In this document: piece by piece, positions 61,073 through 64,000 of the stretch
Position numbering within the stretch: the first letter of the stretch is position 1
Layout of the letters: the number at the start of each line of letters is the position of its first letter
Source: Candidatus Pantoea deserta
Lineage (GTDB): Bacteria; Pseudomonadota; Gammaproteobacteria; Enterobacterales; Enterobacteriaceae
DNA length: 64,000 nucleotides
Assembly (NCBI RefSeq): GCF_003813865.1
Contig: NZ_RMVG01000003.1
Span: 62,001-126,000, forward strand
Reading direction: 5' to 3'
The notes under the pieces: model-generated
The model's database searches: none
What the model was told of the DNA's origin: nothing
Seen by the model: the letters and a program-made list of their open reading frames with translations, nothing else
Program-made: the position numbers and the translations under genes

Positions 61073-62587
61073 ATGACAGCCACACCGATTCTGCAAATGC
61101 GCGACATCAAGCGGCGCTTCGGCCAGTTCTATGCGCTCAAGGGCGTCGATCTCACCGTCTATGCCGGTGAAATCCATGCGCTGATGGGCGAGAACGGCGC
61201 AGGAAAAAGCACGCTGATGAAGATCCTCGCGGGTGCCTACAGCGCCACCAGCGGCGAGATCCTGATCGACGGCCAGCCTTACGCCATAAAAGGACCCAAA
61301 GAGGCGCTGGCAGCGGGCATCACGCTGATTTACCAGGAGATCAACCTCGCCCCTAATCTGACGGTCGCGGAGAATATTTTTCTCGGCAGCGAAATGTCGC
61401 GCGGCGGACTGATTCGTCGTCGCCAGATGGCTGAAGAGGCCCAGCAGGTTATCGATCGGCTTGGCGCGCAGTTCAAAGCCACCGATCGCGTCAGCCGCCT
61501 TAGCATCGCCGAACAGCAGCAGGTGGAAATCGCCCGCGCGCTGCACCGCAACAGCCGCATTCTGGTGATGGACGAGCCTACCGCCGCGCTCAGCAACCGC
61601 GAAACCGAGCAGCTGTTCGCGTTAATTAAACGGCTGCGCGCGGAAGGCATGGCCATTATCTATATCAGCCACCGTATGGCGGAGGTGTATGAGCTTTCCG
61701 ATCGCGTCAGCGTGCTGCGCGACGGACAGTATGTCGGCAGCCTGACCCACGACAGCCTTAACGCCAGCGAGCTGGTGCGCATGATGGTGGGCCGTCCGCT
61801 GAGTGACCTGTTTAACAAAGATCGCACTATTCCCTTTGGCGATATTCGGCTGGCGGTCAATCACCTGACTGACGGCGGCAAGGTGCGGCCGAGCAGTCTG
61901 GCGGTGCGCGCCGGGGAGATTGTCGGGCTGGCCGGGCTGGTGGGGGCAGGACGCAGCGAGCTGGCGCAGCTTATCTTCGGCGTGCATAAACCGAGCGGCG
62001 GTGAAATCTGGATCGACGGGCAGAAGGTCGCTATCCACTCGCCGCGCGATGCGATTGCGCGCGGTATCGGTTTTCTCACCGAAAACCGTAAAGAGCAGGG
62101 GCTGTTTCTGGAGATGGCCGCGCAGGAGAACATCGTGATGGCCACGCTGGAGCGCGATGCCAGCTATGGCCTGCTGAACCGGCGCAAGGGGCAGAAGATC
62201 GCCAGCGACGCCATCACCACGCTGAATATCCGCGTGCCGCACGCGCAGGTGCGCGCCGGAGGACTATCCGGCGGCAATCAGCAAAAGCTGCTGATTTCGC
62301 GCTGGGTATCCATCGGGCCGCGCATCCTTATTCTGGATGAGCCAACGCGCGGCGTTGACGTCGGCGCCAAAAGCGAAATCTACCGCATGATGAATCAGAT
62401 GGCGCAGCAGGGCGTGGCGATCCTGATGATCTCCAGCGAGCTGCCGGAGGTGGTGGGCATGAGCGACCGGGTTTACGTGATGCGCGAAGGCACTATCGTC
62501 GGCGAGCTGGATCAGGCGCACATCAGTCAGGAAAACATTATGACGCTGGCCACCGGGGCGCAGGCCGCGTCGCCGATGGAAATATAA
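61073..62587 (+). CDS. RbsA-type sugar ABC transporter ATP-binding protein (two domains)
   Basis: 504 aa with two ATPase halves. First: [36 protein letters not shown]. Second: degenerate [59 protein letters not shown] is typical of ribose, fructose and xylose class ATPases. It begins 142 bp from the divergent kinase gene and 10 bp before the permease gene. It is a different paralogue from the protein at 12.8 kb. Confidence 0.92.
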   Translation: MTATPILQMRDIKRRFGQFYALKGVDLTVYAGEIHALMGENGAGKSTLMKILAGAYSATSGEILIDGQPYAIKGPKEALAAGITLIYQEINLAPNLTVAENIFLGSEMSRGGLIRRRQMAEEAQQVIDRLGAQFKATDRVSRLSIAEQQQVEIARALHRNSRILVMDEPTAALSNRETEQLFALIKRLRAEGMAIIYISHRMAEVYELSDRVSVLRDGQYVGSLTHDSLNASELVRMMVGRPLSDLFNKDRTIPFGDIRLAVNHLTDGGKVRPSSLAVRAGEIVGLAGLVGAGRSELAQLIFGVHKPSGGEIWIDGQKVAIHSPRDAIARGIGFLTENRKEQGLFLEMAAQENIVMATLERDASYGLLNRRKGQKIASDAITTLNIRVPHAQVRAGGLSGGNQQKLLISRWVSIGPRILILDEPTRGVDVGAKSEIYRMMNQMAQQGVAILMISSELPEVVGMSDRVYVMREGTIVGELDQAHISQENIMTLATGAQAASPMEI

Positions 62588-62597
62588 GGAGCGAACT

Positions 62598-63581
62598 GTG
62601 ACCACAGAAACTACACGCGCAACCTCTCCCACCGTGAAACGGGCGCTAATGGGAGATTTACTGCAAACCGTCGGGATTCTGCCGATTCTGGTGCTGATTG
62701 TGGTGGTATTTGGCTTTGTCGCGCCCAACTTTTTTACCGAGGCCAATTTGCTCAATATTACCCGTCAGGCCTCGATCAATATCGTGCTGGCGGCTGGCAT
62801 GACCTTTGTCATCCTCACCGGCGGTATCGATCTTTCCGTCGGCTCGATGCTGGGAACCACGGCGGTGGTGGCGATGGTGGCGTCGCTCGATCCCATGCTG
62901 GCCGGCATGACGATTCCGATGGCGCTGGGAGCAGGGCTGGCGATGGGGCTGTTCAACGGCATCCTGGTCGCCTGGGCCGGTCTGCCGCCTTTTATTGTCA
63001 CCCTCGGCACCTATACGGCGCTGCGCGGCGCGGCCTATCTGCTGGCGAACGGCACCACGGTGATCAATTCCGACATCAGTTTTGAGTGGATAGGCAACGG
63101 CTATCTTGGGCCGGTGCCCTGGCTGATTGTTATCGCCTTCGCGGTGATTGCCATCTGCTGGTTTATCCTGCGCCGCACCACCCTGGGCGTACATATCTAC
63201 GCGGTCGGCGGCAATATGCAGGCGGCGCGCCTGACCGGCATTAAAGTCGGGGCGGTGCTGGTGTTTGTCTATGCCATGAGCGGCCTGCTCTCCGGACTGG
63301 GCGGATTAATGTCAGCCTCGCGCCTTTACAGCGCCAACGGCAATCTGGGCGTGGGCTACGAGCTGGATGCTATCGCCGCCGTGATCCTCGGCGGTACCAG
63401 CTTTGTGGGCGGCATCGGCACCATTACCGGCACCCTGATTGGCGCGCTGATTATCGCCACCCTTAATAACGGCATGACGCTAATGGGCGTCTCCTATTTC
63501 TGGCAGCTGGTTATCAAAGGCGCGGTCATCATCATTGCGGTGCTGATCGACAAATATCGTACCCGACACCATGTCTCCTGA
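62598..63581 (+). CDS. RbsC-type sugar ABC transporter permease
   Basis: 327 aa from GTG 62598 after AAGGAGCGA. Family blocks: MTFVILTGGIDLSVGSMLG, WAGLPPFIVTLGTYTALRG, YAVGGNMQAARLTGIKVG and GYELDAIAAVILGGTSFVGG; about eight to ten hydrophobic segments. It resembles ribose/allose-type permeases. Seventy-one bp separate it from the binding-protein gene. Confidence 0.92.
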   Translation: MTTETTRATSPTVKRALMGDLLQTVGILPILVLIVVVFGFVAPNFFTEANLLNITRQASINIVLAAGMTFVILTGGIDLSVGSMLGTTAVVAMVASLDPMLAGMTIPMALGAGLAMGLFNGILVAWAGLPPFIVTLGTYTALRGAAYLLANGTTVINSDISFEWIGNGYLGPVPWLIVIAFAVIAICWFILRRTTLGVHIYAVGGNMQAARLTGIKVGAVLVFVYAMSGLLSGLGGLMSASRLYSANGNLGVGYELDAIAAVILGGTSFVGGIGTITGTLIGALIIATLNNGMTLMGVSYFWQLVIKGAVIIIAVLIDKYRTRHHVS

Positions 63582-63652
63582 TGGGGGCGTACCTCTTTTT
63601 TACTCTCCGCCATTAAGCCGTTGGCGATACTAATAACAGCAGGAGAAGGCCT

Positions 63653-64000
63653 ATGCGTTTTAATCCGATTGTAACCGGGCTGCTGGCGGCAACGCTGTTC
63701 AGCGCCTCTGCCGCCCAGGCGAAAGATCTTAAATCTATCGGCGTCACCGTCGGCGATCTCGCCAACCCATTTTTCGTGCAGATTACCAAGGGCGCGGAGA
63801 TGAAGGCGCACGAGCTGGCGGGTGATAAGGTTAACGTGACGCTGGTCTCCAGCGGCTACGATCTGGGCCAGCAGGTAGCGCAGATCGATAACTTTATTGC
63901 GGCAAAAGTCGACATGATTATTCTTAACGCCGCCGATTCCAAAGGCATTGCGCCTGCGGTGAAACGCGCCCGCGACGCCGGGATTGTGGTGGTGGCGGTG
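63653..64000 (+). CDS. RbsB-type sugar-binding protein (3' end outside window)
   Basis: 116 codons are visible from ATG 63653, preceded by AGGAGAAGG. A signal peptide of about 23 residues ends SAAQA; the mature protein starts KDLKSIGVTVGDLANPFFVQ, and VAQIDNFIAAKVDMIILNAA is the usual hinge region of ribose-class binding proteins. It completes an ATPase-permease-binding-protein importer, gene order opposite to that at 11.8-15.3 kb. The window ends before the ligand-binding half can be read. Confidence 0.9.
   Translation, partial: MRFNPIVTGLLAATLFSASAAQAKDLKSIGVTVGDLANPFFVQITKGAEMKAHELAGDKVNVTLVSSGYDLGQQVAQIDNFIAAKVDMIILNAADSKGIAPAVKRARDAGIVVVAV

Noticed and set aside
1..64000. CRISPR array, insertion sequence, integrase or prophage
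   Set aside because: No regularly spaced direct repeats, transposase, integrase or phage structural gene was seen; the only phage-like trace is the Gp49-type toxin.

Overview
The window looks like chromosomal DNA from a GC-rich enterobacterium, most likely Erwiniaceae (Pantoea/Mixta/Erwinia type). Reasons: nac and cbl lie near an asparagine tRNA gene, as in other Enterobacterales; the phosphonate C-P lyase genes resemble those of E. coli in sequence; and E. coli-like sigma-70, sigma-54, NtrC and PhoB sites are visible. The genus is not settled. Almost every base lies in accessory metabolism and transport genes; no housekeeping cluster, prophage or insertion sequence was seen.

Layout. (1) 1-10198: a TetR regulator (cut by the left edge) faces a sulfur-scavenging run: a MetQ/MetN/MetI-type importer, a D-cysteine desulfhydrase-like PLP enzyme, an Asp/Glu racemase, a TauA/TauC/TauB-type importer, an M20 amidohydrolase and a flavin monooxygenase. 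(2) 10448-11304: a HigB/HigA-type toxin-antitoxin pair beside tRNA-Asn(GTT), which has its own sigma-70 promoter and terminator. (3) 11812-15298: a ribose/inositol-class sugar importer. (4) 15673-19292: nac with a sigma-54 promoter and an NtrC enhancer, then cbl; between them is an A+T-rich module of an orphan Hcp, a small membrane protein and a membrane-active candidate effector. (5) 19289-21577: an O-methyltransferase and gabD.

(6) 21704-37009: a large catabolic locus. It starts at a strong sigma-54 promoter with an upstream NtrC-like site and encodes an aldehyde dehydrogenase, a HAD-family enzyme, a PuuB-like amine oxidase, an oligopeptide-type importer with a fused double ATPase, a second FAD oxidoreductase, a tandem GNAT protein, a 2-hydroxyacid dehydrogenase, an M20 amidohydrolase, a GabT/PuuE aminotransferase and an Lrp/AsnC regulator. 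With gabD just upstream, it could import an amine or N-acylated amino compound, oxidise it, transaminate it and feed succinate, as in the Puu/GABA route but without PuuA or PuuD. (7) 37358-44631: a GNAT protein, hydantoinase/oxoprolinase subunits HyuA and HyuB, a pyruvate-oxidase-like TPP enzyme and an SDR. (8) 44687-46843: a GGDEF-EAL protein, convergent with (7).

(9) 47019-58400: a complete C-P lyase locus in two PhoB-controlled units, phnFGHIJKLMNP and phnCDE1E2, each behind four PhoB half-sites spaced exactly 11 nt apart. (10) 58354-64000: a hybrid histidine kinase that overlaps phnE2 tail to tail, divergent from a second ribose-class importer whose binding protein runs off the right edge. 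Overall the window is a nutrient-scavenging region for S, N and P under TetR, Cbl, NtrC/Nac, Lrp and PhoB-type control.
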